The notes beneath the pieces are model-generated. The model was given only the letters and a program-made list of their open reading frames with translations. It had not been told where the DNA came from and searched no databases. Both the position numbers and the translations under genes were made by a program. DNA of 64,000 bases, from NCBI GenBank assembly GCA_946811185.2, contig OX328099.1:16271859-16335858 (forward strand), in the 5' to 3' direction. Positions 19,981 through 29,935 of the stretch are shown in pieces; positions within the stretch are counted from its first letter, which is position 1; each line of letters begins with the position of its first letter. The stretch is from Hippopus hippopus. Its lineage: Eukaryota > Mollusca > Bivalvia > Cardiida > Cardiidae.

Positions 19981-20084
19981 ATTATCTTACGTGCTATTCA
20001 ACGTCTACATTTTGCTAGTAGAAGTGGCACGAAGGAGATGATTTTGAAGTAAAGGGTTGCTGACATTTTGCAATAATAATTATG

Positions 20085-20150
20085 GAAAACAATTTTGGAA
20101 AAAGAAGTAATGGCTTTTCCCACATTGCTTTCCGAAACTTTCTTCAGCAG
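20085..20150. mobile_element. B-like mini hairpin
   Basis: GGAAAACAATTTTGGAAAAAG pairs loosely with CTTTTCCCACATTGCTTTCC. No ends; it lies directly before the TTAA of the next B element. Confidence 0.45.
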
Positions 20151-20155
20151 GACAG

Positions 20156-20384
20156 TTAATCCTTTACAACACTATCCTGTGTCCCAATAATCCTAAAGAA
20201 GAAGACTTTTTAAAACATTGTGGGAAAAGGAGAAAATGCTGGTGACCAGCATTTTCTCCTTTTCCCTCAATGTTTTCTATCTTTCCAACCACAAATCCCA
20301 CTGCTTGAGCCACTTTTGATATATCGTATGCGAGTGCTTTCAATTTGGAAAAGTCTGAAATTTTGCCGTTTGGTAAAGAGTTAA
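20156..20384 (+). mobile_element. Family B TTAA MITE, full length
   Basis: 229 bp from TTAATCCTTTACAACACTATCC to CGTTTGGTAAAGAGTTAA. The hairpin at 20213-20275 is nearly perfect (GCTGGTGACCAGC loop). Confidence 0.92.
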
Positions 20385-20965
20385 AGACCACCCAACACCT
20401 GATGTAAACACGAGGTAATGGGGTCACACACGTGCATCTAGATCTGCAGGTTATGGTGATTGTAATTATCGTTTGCATATGAAACTTTCCAGGCAAAACC
20501 CTTAGGTCCAGTTTGTCCTTATAATGAATAAGCAAGTTGTCGATGTGATATGGCTAATATTCTTTTTGAACCAGTGTATATTACAGTTCAATATGAACTG
20601 CATAGAATCACGCGAACACTAATGGCACCTTAAATACATGTCGGTAAAAAGAAAACATTTTACCTTGTAATATCAAAAACTCTAGCTTTACGAAACTGCC
20701 CCTGGACTGTGTATATCCATAATGAATTATGAAGAGTGCATACCCACACTATATAACAACTTAGCTTGCTAAGTCCTGTTCTTCGGGTGAATGGTACTCA
20801 TGAATGGTGTAGATGAGGGTAACACCACCTGACATATTTTGAGGACTGGTGTCGCCTTCATCCCTATTATTCGTATTCATAAAAACGCACCTTCCGTAGT
20901 ATCTTATTTGTCTGTCTGTCTGTAACTTTACAAAAACAACGATTGTAATATCAGTCAAAATACCT
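20385..20965. other. No gene recognised
   Basis: No MITE and no supported coding region. The minus-strand frame 20958-20761 has no recognisable domain. Confidence 0.4.
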
Positions 20966-21059
20966 TTGTTTTCTCAGTTTACTATCTTTATGTCGAGCAC
21001 CATTATGTCTGTCCCTATAAAGATTATCAAGAAAAATATCACCATGGACTGCGATTTAT

Positions 21060-21308
21060 TTGACCCATGCTCTGTGAAAAGGGGGCTTAATACATCTGCA
21101 AAAAGTATCGGCCCATGCCAGCATGCCAGACCTGGGTTGATCACTTTTTCTATCGGTCAATTTAATATGTCAAAGGACCACAGTATTTTCTGATTCAGTC
21201 GGTTGTTAGATAAATGGATTTTACAGATCCATATTAAGGTGATGACTTGCTTAGTATGCTGCATCACGGATATATGATAAACTCCTCTTTGCCAAGAGCA
21301 TAGATCAT
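21060..21308 (+). mobile_element. Family C MITE, hairpin eroded
   Basis: CCATGCTCTGTGAAAAGGGG start and GCCAAGAGCATAGATCATG end. The hairpin is reduced to CCAGCATGCCAGACCTGG. Confidence 0.82.
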
Positions 21309-21865
21309 GTATTTTCCAAACTTACATATGTTGCTTTTTCACGAGAGGTAGGGGACGAAAAACTTGTAAAGCGTAAAATATTCCATTATCTCTTCTTATA
21401 ATTTTGAAGCGGTGCCCAGAATTCTAGACTTTTACATGTACGCAGTAAGGTATGTTATTTACAATCCCACAAAAAGATAAGGCATTAGCTAGGAATGTTT
21501 TCCCAAACACGCGAGCATAAATATTCTGTAACATACCTATACTACTTCGAGAAGTTGTGCTATTTATAGACGCATGAAAAAATAAACGTAGTGCCGTATA
21601 TATGGCTTATTTGTTGGATTCTTGGTTAAGTAACGCACATTATATACATGTGTAAAATAAGGTCTGGCTGAGTTATAGATAAGCCAGAGGTAGTCTCAGT
21701 CTCGTCTGTACTCGCTATGCGATCTGTAATATTGATGCTGTTGGTACTAAATCGACAGTGGGTCTACAGCACAAAGCCACTGCTTTACGACTAGTTTTCA
21801 GCAAAGCATTGGCTTCATGAATTCATAAAACGAAATTACAGCGAACATTCATTGCATATGCCTGT

Positions 21866-22060
21866 AAACCCTTTACCAAACAATCCCGTGTTTTGACAAT
21901 CATTGGTAATAATGCTCTTGAAAACAAGTTTGAAAAAAAGGAAATTGCTGGTAAATACCTTTTTTTTTTTTTCAATTTCCCACTTATTTTCGACCCTTTC
22001 GAAAACCAATGCTATCAGTTGAAACCAGTCTCAGATGTCGTCTAGTAAAGGGTTTGGTCA
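21866..22060 (+). mobile_element. Family B MITE
   Basis: AAACCCTTTACCAAACAATCCCG start and GTCGTCTAGTAAAGGGTTT end. The second arm is largely replaced by a T run. Confidence 0.8.
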
Positions 22061-22234
22061 TTATTTTCTTAAATCAAACGTGCTGCGAGCAACTTCAAGG
22101 TCATCAAATATGGAAATAAATTTGTACTAAGATGTGAAAAATAAACTCGAAAACACATTGCCAATAGGAGCCACTGTCTTATAAAAAGTGGTCTTGCAAA
22201 ATGAATATTATAGTATTTGTCCGCTGGTTGTCAT

Positions 22235-22551
22235 GGGTTTTCTAGACTGGGAGGAGTAATTTTCACCCCAAGCACTTGGGAGTGAGATAAAGCTTAGCAG
22301 CAACATTCAAAAACCTCATTCTAGTAAAATATTGTAAAATTAAGTCCTCTCTGATACATGTGCTTGTGAAAAAACTGTGGCAAAAGGAGAAATTGCTCGC
22401 AAAGAGCAATTTCTCCTGTTACCACAATGTTTTTCAAGAATGGTATTCTGCAACAAAAATTGTTATTTACTGGTAATGCGTTTTAGAGGTTTTCTAGACT
22501 GGGAGGGGTAATTTTACCCCCAACCACTTTGGAGTGAGATAAAGGTTAGCA
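22235..22551. repeat. Two 65-bp direct repeats flanking an L hairpin
   Basis: GGTTTTCTAGACTGGGAGG.GTAATTTT and GGAGTGAGATAAAG.TTAGCA occur at 22235-22300 and again at 22487-22551. Between them lies the L-type hairpin at 22366-22436 (GAAATTGCTC / GAGCAATTTC). Confidence 0.85.
22366..22436. mobile_element. Family L hairpin
   Basis: CTGTGGCAAAAGGAGAAATTGCTC pairs with GAGCAATTTCTCCTGTTACCACAATG. It is B-like, but ATGCTGG is replaced by ATTGCTC in both arms. Confidence 0.8.
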
Positions 22552-22910
22552 CCTGTTGGGCCACTTCAACTTTTTTTTGTACCGTGAAGCTTTTTGCAAA
22601 GTTTTTTTTTTTCAAGAATTGTGTGGATGTTTTTCTTCTCTAGCCATGATTGCTAGAGGAGAAAAACCAGGCATTTGATTTATTTGTGTGTTTAGGCTGC
22701 CAGAAAACACGCATCGTTTATCATATTCTACTCGATTTTTTTTTCTCGGAACATTTTCAGCTTGATGGCGTTGTGTGGTAATCGTATGCAGCTCGCAGTA
22801 ATTACCAACATCTCTAAAATTCAATGTTGCTCGGAAATTTCTGGTTGCTCCAACATGCTTCAAACTATTGAATCAAACTTTATGCATTTTTTTAAAATAA
22901 ATCACGTGTT

Positions 22911-23287
22911 TTAAAGGCACGGTAGCGACTAAATGTAAACTATGCGGGTTTTAAATATATTCATATTTAACTCATATCACTTAAAAGTATATAAGTTATC
23001 ATGACGATGACAATCTGTTTTTTTTGTACGGTCGGTCCAAGTGTTGGTCGGTGGCTGAAAAATGAATTTCAAAACTCCGTTAAAAGTTGCCAGGTCGCTC
23101 TATCCTTTTTGTTTATTTTTTTACCTAATTTCAAAATTGTTTTTTTCTGCTACTGCGGCGAATAATACTTGGACCAACCATACAATAACAGATTGTCATC
23201 TTCACAATAATTTCTATATTTAAAAAAAGTATAATTTAAATTTCAACACCCGCATTGTTTACTTTTTGCCGCTACTGGGCCTTTTAA
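22911..23287. mobile_element. Family I palindromic MITE, copy 2
   Basis: 377 bp. Starts TTAAAGGCACGGTAGCGAC and ends GCCGCTACTGGGCCTTTTAA, so TTAA lies at both ends. GATGACAATCTG pairs with CAGATTGTCATC and TCCAAGTGTTGGTCG with an ACTTGGACCAACC counterpart. Confidence 0.88.
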
Positions 23288-23352
23288 TGTTGAAACAAAC
23301 CGTATACATAACTTTTTAATAAATCACTTTTTAACTTAATATTCCACTGAAT

Positions 23353-23581
23353 TTAACCCTTTACCAAACGACAAAATTTTAGACATGTTTGTTTTGAAAG
23401 CACTTGCAAATGACAAGATTGATGTGCGGCTAAAATTACAAGACCTATCAGTGAAGGTATAGAAAACTTTAAGGGAAAAGGAGGAAATGCTGATTACCAC
23501 CATTTCCTCCCTTTTCCACGATGTTTTCAAAAGCAGTCTCTGTAAGGGTGTTAAACTCTGAATTATGTGGTAAAGGGTTAA
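23353..23581 (-). mobile_element. Family B TTAA MITE with covaried stem
   Basis: 229 bp from TTAACCCTTTACCAAACGAC to GTGGTAAAGGGTTAA. The hairpin at 23464-23525 reads GGAGGAAATG / CATTTCCTCC where GGAGAAAATG is usual, a mirrored change. Confidence 0.92.
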
Positions 23582-23945
23582 ATGATCAATGTAACCAATA
23601 ATTGAACATAAGCCACTCACTTATTAGCTTGGCTGTTTCAAGACATAGTGTCAAGGTATTTTATAGCCCTGTCGTCTGTGTCTGCGTTGTTGTCGTCGCC
23701 CTGCGAAAACATTGGCTTTTTCTTCAATTTCTTTTACCACTGAAGACATTTACTTCAAATTTGAGCTAGTTGTTAACTATCAAACACATAATAGAAGGGC
23801 AGACAACTTTCAAAATATTTTTGACACAGTTATGCCTCTTTTTTAACTTAGAATTTTTACTGAATTGGGAGCTGTAGCCGAGCGTTTGCCCCCGCCCGGT
23901 GTTTCGAAAAGGTGCAGTAAAGCCTTCTTTGCCAATTTTATTTCA
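23582..23945. other. No gene recognised
   Basis: No foldback element or supported coding region. The right end becomes GC-rich (CCGAGCG, CCCCCGCCCGG). Confidence 0.4.
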
Positions 23946-23948
23946 AGG

Positions 23949-24125
23949 CATATAGGTCAATATCAGACTCCATATGTGTGTCGCCTGTTCTTGTACTATT
24001 TTTCCAGTCTGTTGGAGAGAGAGAGAGATAGAGAGAGAGATTTGTATTTAAGAAAGCAGGCCTATATCGGACCCCATAGGCGTGTCGGCTGTTTTTGTGC
24101 TTTTGCAGTCTGTTAGAGAGAGAGC
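23949..24125. repeat. About 107-bp tandem duplication with GA tracts
   Basis: Unit 1 (ATATAGGTCAATATCAGACTCC, GTGTCGCCTGTTCTTG, CAGTCTGTTGGAGAGAGA) and unit 2 (CTATATCGGACCCC, GTGTCGGCTGTTTTTG, CAGTCTGTTAGAGAGAGA) are about 107 bp apart. A GA microsatellite ends each unit. A 10-G run lies just downstream near 24206. Confidence 0.8.
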
Positions 24126-24395
24126 TAGCTGCAGACGGACGCATGCATGGACGCAAGGAAAAGCGAGCCAGCGGGCGTGTGGGCGGGCGCACAAGTACAG
24201 GGGAGGGGGGGGGGGAGATTCTGAGGAGGTTTATGCAACCCATACCACATTTTTCGCGACCTCAAATCTCCTTTGAGAAGAGCGACTAAGAGGCGTCCTT
24301 GCACTCACTCTCTGATACACAATTATTAAATTGCTTTCAGCTTTACTGTCCCTATCATAGTAGGTCCCAAACAAGAAACGGTTTGATTTATAGTT

Positions 24396-24599
24396 TTAAC
24401 CGCTAGGCTGCTATGCGCGACTCACTGACATTTTGCGGACAGTGTAGATCAAGATCAGACTGCACAGAACGTGCAGTCTGATATTGAATCTACACTGTCC
24501 GATAAGGAGATATTCTTTTAAAAAAAAAATAACATTACCCTGGTTTTTACTATCGACTTGAAAGTTTTATTCAACTCATTTTCGCAGGATAAGTGTTAA
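24396..24599 (-). mobile_element. Family A TTAA MITE
   Basis: Starts TTAACCGCTAGGCTGCTATGCG and ends CGCAGGATAAGTGTTAA. The hairpin at 24436-24501 is nearly perfect. Confidence 0.92.
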
Positions 24600-24815
24600 T
24601 TCAGGATAATAACGTACTTTTAGTCTAGCAAGACAAAATGTATACGGTATTAGATGGGTAGTATTTGCAATACAGGTGCAGGGAATGTTAGCCCTGGAAA
24701 ACCAGATGCACTAGAAATATTTTGGGTTGATGATTCACGAGGTCTGTGAGACCTGCAGTCATGGATCGGGTAATGAATGAATGAATGCTTTCCAGGTAAA
24801 ATTGGCATTCTCAAC

Positions 24816-24836
24816 ACTCACACACACACACACACA
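24816..24836. repeat. CA microsatellite
   Basis: About 10 CA units, followed nearby by a short ACACAC stretch. Confidence 0.9.
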
Positions 24837-24937
24837 AGTTTATGTGTATCCATCACACACATAAATGCATACCAATAAATATAGAATAGCTTGTGTGGTG
24901 TTTCACTTTTTCAGTGCCATAGGTGTAAAACGGGGGC

Positions 24938-25013
24938 TTTTGTGGACTGCGTCGATCAAGATCAGACTGCAGAGAATGTGCAGTCTGATCTTGGATAGCT
25001 ACCGTATAAATAG
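24938..25013 (-). mobile_element. Family A hairpin, GTGGAC subfamily
   Basis: TTTTGTGGACTGCGTCGATCAAG with the opposite arm GTGCAGTCTGATCTTGGAT. The outer stem has decayed. Confidence 0.7.
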
Positions 25014-25784
25014 TCAAAAGTACAATCTGTCTGAATTGTGTTTGCAGCCGTCGAAACAGGTCAAGTTTTGTTTTATCTGGCTCTAAAATAGTTAAGGCAA
25101 TTTTCTGTGGTAGTCCTGGTAAATCATACGGGTATTTGTACCTACAGTAGCATTCTCTCTACGCCGTGGACCCGCATAAATCCCTTTTAAAAGTCTAGGA
25201 GTGAGAGAGGAATGAACCGTGTTGCATTGCCTCTCATTAAAATTAACTGGCCGGGCTTGAAACCCACAATACCCGGATTTCTACCCCCGCGCGTCACCAC
25301 TGACCTACCATCCCTCAGCAAAATAATATTATGGTGAATAAAACGTTTTGAACCAATTATAAGGCTAGCCTTAACTTTGTCACGAGAGATTGTTGAGGGG
25401 AAGTCGAACCCGGGGAGGGGGGTGTTGTCCTAAATCCAAACAGGGACATACCTATTTCTGATGTTCAGCAAGGCCATCTTAAGTAGCAAAAGGAAAACGT
25501 TTCTGTATCTGGAACCTTTGATCATTTTAAAGTCATATTAAACATATTGGATCGGTCGGTAATATAGACAAAGCGTAATGTCAGATAGATTCGGAGAATA
25601 AGCAACGATTTACTACACCTGGCACACTTAACTTGGCATGTTTCGGGATTAATACTTGACATAATGCACGTGTGCGAGATACTTTATGTTTACTCATTCT
25701 GTCTTTCATACGACTTTATGGTTGGTAAGTAAGTGTGCTATACACGTGTGGAACAAAGAAATCGGTTCAAAACAGCGTGATTGT
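25014..25784. other. No gene recognised; possible SINE relic
   Basis: Near 25245-25315 the complement of a tRNA-like head can be made out (GGGCTTGAAACCC, ACCACTGACCTACC), too weak for a call. I see nothing else that I can support. Confidence 0.35.
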
Positions 25785-26960
25785 TTTTTAGCTTCACTGG
25801 CCAAAGGCCAGCGAGCTTATGCCTTGGCCCTGTATCCGCCGTGCGTCCGTTCGTGCCTTAAATTTTATTTCAATCATCTTCTCTAAAACTACCCATATCA
25901 TTTTGACCAAACTTCACAAAAACGATCCTGCTATGGTCCTCTTCAGAACTTAATTCCTCAAAAAACGCTGGTTGCCATGGCAACAAAACTGGAAAAGTGT
26001 GAAATCTTTGAAAATCGTCTTGTCCTAAATCATAAGGTGTAGGGCTGCCAAATTTGGCGTGTTGCTTCATCTAAGAGACCTCTACAAAATCTCTTAATAT
26101 TACAGCCCTAGGGTCAAAATTGACTCTGCCCCGGGGGTCACAAGTTTTACAAGGGCACATTTAGTGAAAACTTTAAAATCTTCTGGTTCTAAATCATAAG
26201 GCCTAAGGCTACCAAATTTGGCATGTAACTTCATCTAATGGCCGTCGACCATGATTCTTCAAATAGTTACCCTCTGGCCGAAATTGACCCTGCCCGAGGG
26301 GGGGGGATCCAAGTTTTATATAGGGTTTTACAGCGAACAGTTTAAAATCTTCTCGTTCCTAATCATAAGGCCAAGGGCATGTAGCGCTGTCTAGTGGGCT
26401 TCAACCAAGACAGTTCAAGTTTAGGCATTGGGTCAAATTTGGCCCCACCCAAGCAGTCACAAGTTTTGAATGGGCCTATTGGCCTGTAACACGCGAAAAG
26501 GGACATTCGGACATTTGCGTAAAGTATCGTCTCGGATCAACCTGCGCATTCCGCGCAGGCTAATCCGAAAAGACACTTTCCGTTTTTATGTAATTTTCTG
26601 TTTTGCGCAAGTCTACTATAGCACAAAATCTAATATAGTCGTAAAGTGTCGTCTCGGATTAGCCTGCGCGGACTGCGCAGGCTGATCCGAGACGAAACTT
26701 TACGCAAATGTCCGAATGCCCCTTTTCGCGTGTTGCAAGCCAATTATAGTGAAAACTTTTAAAACTCTTCTCGTCGTAGGGCTACCAAATATTGTACGTA
26801 TATTTATCAGGTAGACCTCTATTAAGATTCTTCAAACTATAGACCCAGGGTCAAAAATGGCCCTGACTCACAAGTTAAAGTTTTACGTAGGCTCATATAG
26901 TGATAACTTTAAAAATCTGCTTGTTCCTGACCGTGACCTACTGCTGTAATACTTGTTCAA
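25785..26960. repeat. Mollusc-type element with about 170-190-bp tandem units
   Basis: Begins with the stem AGCTTCACTGGCC / GGCCAGCGAGCT, then CCAAACTTCACAAAAACGATCC and GGTTGCCATGGCAAC. About four tandem units follow, each with TTAAAATCTTCT..TTC, AATCATAAGG, GGCTACCAAATTTGG, GGGTCAAAATTGACCCTG and CACAAGTTTTA. I recognise the type as a common dispersed repeat of bivalve genomes. A D MITE interrupts unit 3. Confidence 0.8.
26481..26741. mobile_element. Family D MITE nested in the tandem-unit element
   Basis: 261 bp, the same length as the copy at 9086. Ends GGCCTGTAACACGCGAAAAG and CTTTTCGCGTGTTGCAAGCC. It has two hairpins (GGATCAACCTGCGCA / GCGCAGGCTAATCC and GGATTAGCCTGCGC / GCGCAGGCTGATCC). 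Flanks TATT and AATT may be a worn 4-bp duplication. Confidence 0.9.
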
Positions 26961-27008
26961 AACTATTCGGCCTAAAACGTAACGTTTGGTATGTATGGTT
27001 AGTACGCA

Positions 27009-27383
27009 TCAGCCAGTGGAGCGATACAGGGCCATCATGGCCCTCTTGATCACTGTTTTTGTTCCATACGAATGATCTATATCTGTGAACAAATCTGGTC
27101 GATTGATCATCTTAGGTTTGTTACACTGTGTTGCTCTGACATCATCTACAAAATACGGTAAGTAACGGACATGCTTCATGACTGAATTAATTCTGTTGCT
27201 ACGAAAGTATATAAAAGGTATCGGTCCGTAACAAGCAGCTTTGCAAACTTTTCTTCCATTTGCCTCATAACTGTTATTCGGCCGGCGCAAGTACACCTCC
27301 TCATGTGAAGAACTTTGAAAATGAGTACGAAAGCACGCAAATCCTGTCGATCGGAACTTATTTTTTTCTTTCTCTATTCGAGG
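27009..27383 (-). CDS. Open frame of about 125 codons, uncertain
   Basis: The minus strand is open from 27383 to a stop at 27009, outside any repeat I recognise. The product has four cysteines in an unbiased composition, with segments such as VCKAACYGPIPFIYF and RYLPYFVDDVRATQCN. I do not recognise the family. Frames of this length arise by chance in a window this size, and I see no splice sites or poly(A) signal tied to it, so this may be an exon or nothing. Confidence 0.2.
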   Translation of the reverse strand, partial: PRIEKEKNKFRSTGFACFRTHFQSSSHEEVYLRRPNNSYEANGRKVCKAACYGPIPFIYFRSNRINSVMKHVRYLPYFVDDVRATQCNKPKMINRPDLFTDIDHSYGTKTVIKRAMMALYRSTG

Positions 27384-27441
27384 TTAGATACTGTTTTATT
27401 GTGTTGAGTTAACTCGTAATAAGAGACAGCTTGTCTTTGTG

Positions 27442-27699
27442 TTTGTTTGTATGATTGTATTGGAGTTAAAATGCCATTTTAACAGCTTAGTCCATATCAC
27501 AGTGGTCAATGCACCAACGCACGTGTTTCCCTGGCTTTTTTACACAACTTTCTTTCCAAGCCACTGGTTGCTTTCTCACATGCATCAAAGGTGAGAGGCT
27601 GAAAATCGCCTAAAGAAAGTTTGCCTCGACCTGGTATTGAACCTGCACCACCCAGCAGATTACGAGTCAGGTACGCTAGCCACGTAGCTACCCGGCCAG
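27442..27699 (-). mobile_element. tRNA-derived SINE with 13-bp target duplication
   Basis: GCTTGTCTTTGTG at 27429-27441 and 27700-27712 flank the element. On the minus strand a worn tRNA head is followed by the TCGCC/GGCGATTTTC region, CTTGGAAAGAAAGTTGTG and the tail GACTAAGCTGTTAAAATGGC. Same subfamily as 8358 and 28837. Confidence 0.9.
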
Positions 27700-28012
27700 G
27701 CTTGTCTTTGTGAAACGATTACAAAAATACAGGGAAAAACAGGAACTTACCTAAACAAAATAACAGGGTATTATATTTAGAAGATGTTTCTCAATTCCTA
27801 ACACGTGATTAATTCGAGGGCATTACATTTCCTACATTCTTGGTGCAAGATACCATTAAATAACGCAAGAATTGTTTTCTTGAGCTTGAATAATTAAATC
27901 GGTACTTTCATCCAAACCCAGCAATTCTTTTTCATTTGAAAAATGTCAAGGAGAAAGTTTTCGAAGTGACAAAAAGCATGATGATCCTTCAGAACGACAC
28001 GTATAGCTGCAA

Positions 28013-28247
28013 TTAACACTTTAGCACACAGTTTTCCGGGTTTTAACGACCCTGAGATAGAAAGCGTTTTGAAAATATTGTGGGAATAGGAGAAAATGAT
28101 GGTAACCAGCATTTTCTCCTACTCCTACAATATTTTCTCGCCTTTCAGGGGGAAAATTCCACGACTTGGGCCTACATCTAATTTGTCGTCTGCAAAAGCT
28201 TTCAGTTTCAACGCGTCTAAAATTTTGTCGTTTGGTATAAAGTAAAG
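28013..28247 (+). mobile_element. Family B TTAA MITE
   Basis: Starts TTAACACTTTAGCACACAG. The hairpin at 28071-28134 reads GGGAATAGGAG / CTCCTACTCCTAC, so the arm change from AAAAGG to AATAGG has a near-mirror (CCTACT). The right end is TTTGGTATAAAG. Confidence 0.85.
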
Positions 28248-28331
28248 TAACAGATATTGTGCTGTCTCTATGTTAAGGCTCCTTTATTTTCTCTGAAGTC
28301 GTTTAATGGAAAATATTTTCTCGTAAAGGTA

Positions 28332-28543
28332 TTAACCCCTATGCTGCAAAATAAGTTTGAATAAAATGTCTTAGCCGAATGTAAAATCCCGAATAATTAC
28401 ATTTCAAACTCCTTATCGGATTTACACTATCTCCTTATCGGACAGTGTAGATCCAAAATCAGACTGCACATTCTGTGCAGTCTGATCTTAATCTACACTG
28501 TCCGCAATAGGTCAGTGAGTCGCTCTTAGAATCTGAGGGGTTG
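28332..28543 (+). mobile_element. Family A TTAA MITE
   Basis: Starts TTAACCCCTATGCTGC and ends CTGAGGGGTT. The hairpin is at 28439-28504. CTCCTTATCGGA occurs twice just before it (about 28410 and 28431), a local duplication of the hairpin border. Confidence 0.88.
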
Positions 28544-28767
28544 AAATATATAATTGGTATTAAATTGTAGGTGGTGGTTGATGTTCTTTAAATTCTTGGA
28601 AAAGAGCTTCTGGTTCTTTGTTGTGTTGGGCTGTAAAGTATTCAAAAGATTTTAAGTACTTGCGGTATCAATCAACCGCCCACTTTCCTCCAACGGTGAA
28701 AATTTCAGTATTGTTCCTTCTTTGCCAAATAGATAAATTCGACATAAAAGGGTAGTCTAGAATGAAG

Positions 28768-29293
28768 TGGCACTCTGGGAAACGGGGATGTCATGCTTCT
28801 TCGTAATGCATTATACCAAGCAATTCATGCATGATAGCCCGGCCGGTTAGCTCAGTGGTAAGCGTATCTGACTCGTGACCTGGAGGTTGCGGGTTCGATA
28901 CCCGGTTGTGGCGAACTTTCTTTCCGGCGATTTTTCGCCTCTCACCTCTGACGCATGTGGGAAAAAGTAGTCGGTGGCTTTGGAAAGAAAGTTGTGTCAG
29001 CACTGGTGTGAGAAAGCCAAGAAACACACAGGTGCGTCACTGACCGCCATGATGTGACTTAAGCTGTTAAAATGGCGTAAAACTCTAATACAAACCAAAC
29101 AAAGTCGCATGATATGGATCTATTTGATATAACAACCGGCTGAATCATCGGATAGAATGGTCCCTTGACATTCAGAAAATTTACCCATAGCAAAAAGTAT
29201 CGAACCATGTCATCCTGCATGGACTGCGCAGGCTGACATGAGTCGATAGTTTATGCAGATGCATCAAACCCACTATTCACAGAGCATGACTCA
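28768..29293 (-). mobile_element. Family C MITE split by a SINE
   Basis: The left part (GGCACTCTGGGAAACGGGG to CCAAGCAATTCATGC) and the right part (ATATGGATCTATTTG to ACAGAGCATGACTCA) form one reverse C element. The hairpin at about 29193-29250 reads CATGTCATCCTGC / GCGCAGGCTGACATG. The SINE separates them. Confidence 0.88.
28837..29106 (+). mobile_element. tRNA-derived SINE, full length, nested in C
   Basis: Starts GCCCGGCCGGTTAGCTCAGTGG (A box TAGCTCAGTGG) and has the B box GGTTCGATACC near 28892. The body contains GTGGCGAACTTTC, GGCGATTTTTCGCC and GTGTCAGCACTGGTGTGAG, and the tail CGCCATGATGTGACTTAAGC with TGGCGTAAAACTC, then an A-rich end. The target duplication GCATGATA is at 28829-28836 and 29107-29114. 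The intact promoter suggests a fairly young copy. Confidence 0.93.
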
Positions 29294-29345
29294 ATTATAA
29301 TCTCACTCCTGTTGAAATGATTTTTGGTCAGAGTTCAGAGTCAAG

Positions 29346-29720
29346 CAGCGGACAAAGATCAAACCACAGGCCTTTGAAGCTCTATTGGTCTATCACGGAA
29401 CACTAAAATTGTCCTTGGTCGATCATCAGTCACTTATAGCACATTGGTGCATCGCCTGTATATCACGGAATATATATTCAAATTTTCATCAACACTGTTT
29501 CTATAAATAGCACATTGGTGACTCCCTCTATATCGTATATAGTAAGACAAAGTCTTACTATATACGATACAGAGGGAATCCTCAATGTGCTATTTATAGT
29601 AACAGTGTTCGATAATGAAAATTTCGTTACCCCTTGATAGAGCAATGGAGTTTCAGAGGCCTATGATCAAACTACACATACTGAACATGTCAGATATTGA
29701 TATTACTGCGCCACAAACAG
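29346..29720. mobile_element. Family A relic split by a palindromic MITE
   Basis: AGCAGCGGACAAAGATCAAAC on the left and GATCAAACTACACATACTG with GTCAGATATTGATATTAC on the right resemble the two arms of an A hairpin interrupted at the first arm. Confidence 0.45.
29368..29664. mobile_element. 297-bp palindromic MITE with 11-bp direct repeat
   Basis: Ends AGGCCTTTGAAGCTCTATTG and CAATGGAGTTTCAGAGGCCT are inverted repeats. The centre TCGTATATAGTAAGAC / GTCTTACTATATACGA is a perfect stem with a 3-nt loop, and the stem continues outward through ATAAATAGCACATTG. GATCAAACCAC / GATCAAACTAC (29357-29367, 29665-29675) flank it. The 9-11-bp duplication length would fit a Mutator-like source. Confidence 0.85.
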
Positions 29721-29741
29721 CAGGTTCTGTCATTTGTGATT

Positions 29742-29921
29742 CTAACCTTTGTCCTGCTAAACAAGTAAAATGAAATTTCTAGCCAATTGTAAAACCAAGA
29801 TTTTTTATTTCAAAAGTATTTTTAGGGAACAGGTATCTCCTTATACGTTCTGTGCAGTCTGATCTTGGTCTACGCTGTCTGCAAAAGGTCATTAAGTAGC
29901 GCATAGTAGCCTAAGAGTTAA
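29742..29921 (+). mobile_element. Family A MITE lacking one hairpin arm
   Basis: Starts CTAACCTTTGTCCTGCTAA and ends CTAAGAGTTAA. CTCCTTAT is joined directly to ACGTTCTGTGCAGTCTG: the first arm, about 30 nt, is missing and the second arm with its loop is intact. Confidence 0.85.
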
Positions 29922-29935
29922 GGGGCTTGGGCTGA

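Noticed and set aside
28837..28910. Functional tRNA gene
   Set aside because: A and B boxes are good, but the tRNA-like part continues directly into a SINE body with conserved tail and is bounded by an 8-bp target duplication.
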